From NCBI GenBank assembly GCA_963717215.1, contig CAVQVS010000006.1, positions 310,001 to 374,000 of the forward strand: a stretch of DNA of 64,000 nucleotides, written 5' to 3'. This stretch comes from Roseiarcus sp963717215. GTDB taxonomy: Bacteria > Pseudomonadota > Alphaproteobacteria > Rhizobiales > Beijerinckiaceae. Below are positions 63,987-64,000 of this stretch, in pieces (the first letter of the stretch is position 1; each line of letters starts with the position of its first letter). Position numbers and translations under genes: made by a program. The notes under the pieces are model-generated. The model had not been told where the DNA came from. It did not search any database and saw only the letters and a list, made by a program, of their open reading frames with translations.

Positions 63987-64000
63987 GTCGCCAGAGCGGA

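Overview
The window is a high-GC chromosomal segment of an alphaproteobacterium, most likely in the Hyphomicrobiales (Rhizobiales) and perhaps near Beijerinckiaceae or Methylocystaceae. This rests on gene style (TrmJ, YicC-Gmk, GreA-CarB order, DUF5939 cyclase, TTG/GTG starts) and on the methylotroph-flavoured redox genes; the species is not identified. No rRNA, tRNA, CRISPR array or insertion sequence was seen, so this looks like core chromosome rather than an island.

Layout. 1-6.4 kb: transglutaminase-like protein (cut by the left edge), a VOC protein with a TetR-type promoter/operator, a divergent tetR/GST pair, a PRC-barrel protein, small secreted and membrane proteins, and a DUF5939 class III nucleotide cyclase. 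6.4-15.4 kb: housekeeping block with yicC-gmk, trmJ, two tandem secreted paralogues, greA and carB; a poly-His secreted protein lies inside it. 15.4-21.9 kb: GFA protein, PagL-like lipid A deacylase, DUF2165 protein, a GGDEF protein and an MhqO/MhqD-like pair. 21.9-26.4 kb: a tightly overlapping MCE (Mla-type) lipid transport operon. 27-30.8 kb: two regulators, a secreted sorbosone/glucose dehydrogenase-like protein and a cytochrome c. 31.2-34.4 kb: an orphan pqqA, then an operon for an SHP-type cytochrome, a cytochrome b561-diheme cytochrome fusion, a separate diheme cytochrome and an SDR. 34.5-46.9 kb: LpxH-like phosphatase plus glycosyltransferase, transaldolase, a broken cyclase, sulfotransferase, an MFS/phosphatase/sugar kinase/aldolase cluster, a DUF3089 hydrolase, SDR and PAP2 phosphatase. 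47-52.5 kb: gntK, argG, SDR, DUF4864 and an unusual pyruvate-kinase-like protein. 52.5-58.5 kb: a branched-chain amino acid-type ABC transporter operon with two substrate-binding proteins. 58.6-64 kb: hydrolase, CcdA plus thioredoxin, an XRE regulator divergent from an SDR, and two tandem YRGG-repeat secreted proteins.

How parts work together. The redox cluster at 29-34 kb joins a possible PQQ enzyme, a c-type acceptor, a PQQ precursor peptide and a membrane cytochrome b/diheme/oxygen-binding cytochrome chain; this is the most interesting part of the window. The Mla-type operon, PagL-like enzyme, LpxH-like enzyme, PAP2 phosphatase and glycosyltransferase all point to envelope lipid handling.

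Quality warning. At least eight genes or gene remnants carry apparent single-base frameshifts, and in seven of them deleting a single base restores a full-length family match (carB needs two deletions). Five of the sites contain GAGTTC/GAACTC, where loss of one base would leave GAGTC/GACTC, a CcrM (GANTC) methylation site. I therefore treat most of the frameshifts as probable sequence errors rather than real mutations.
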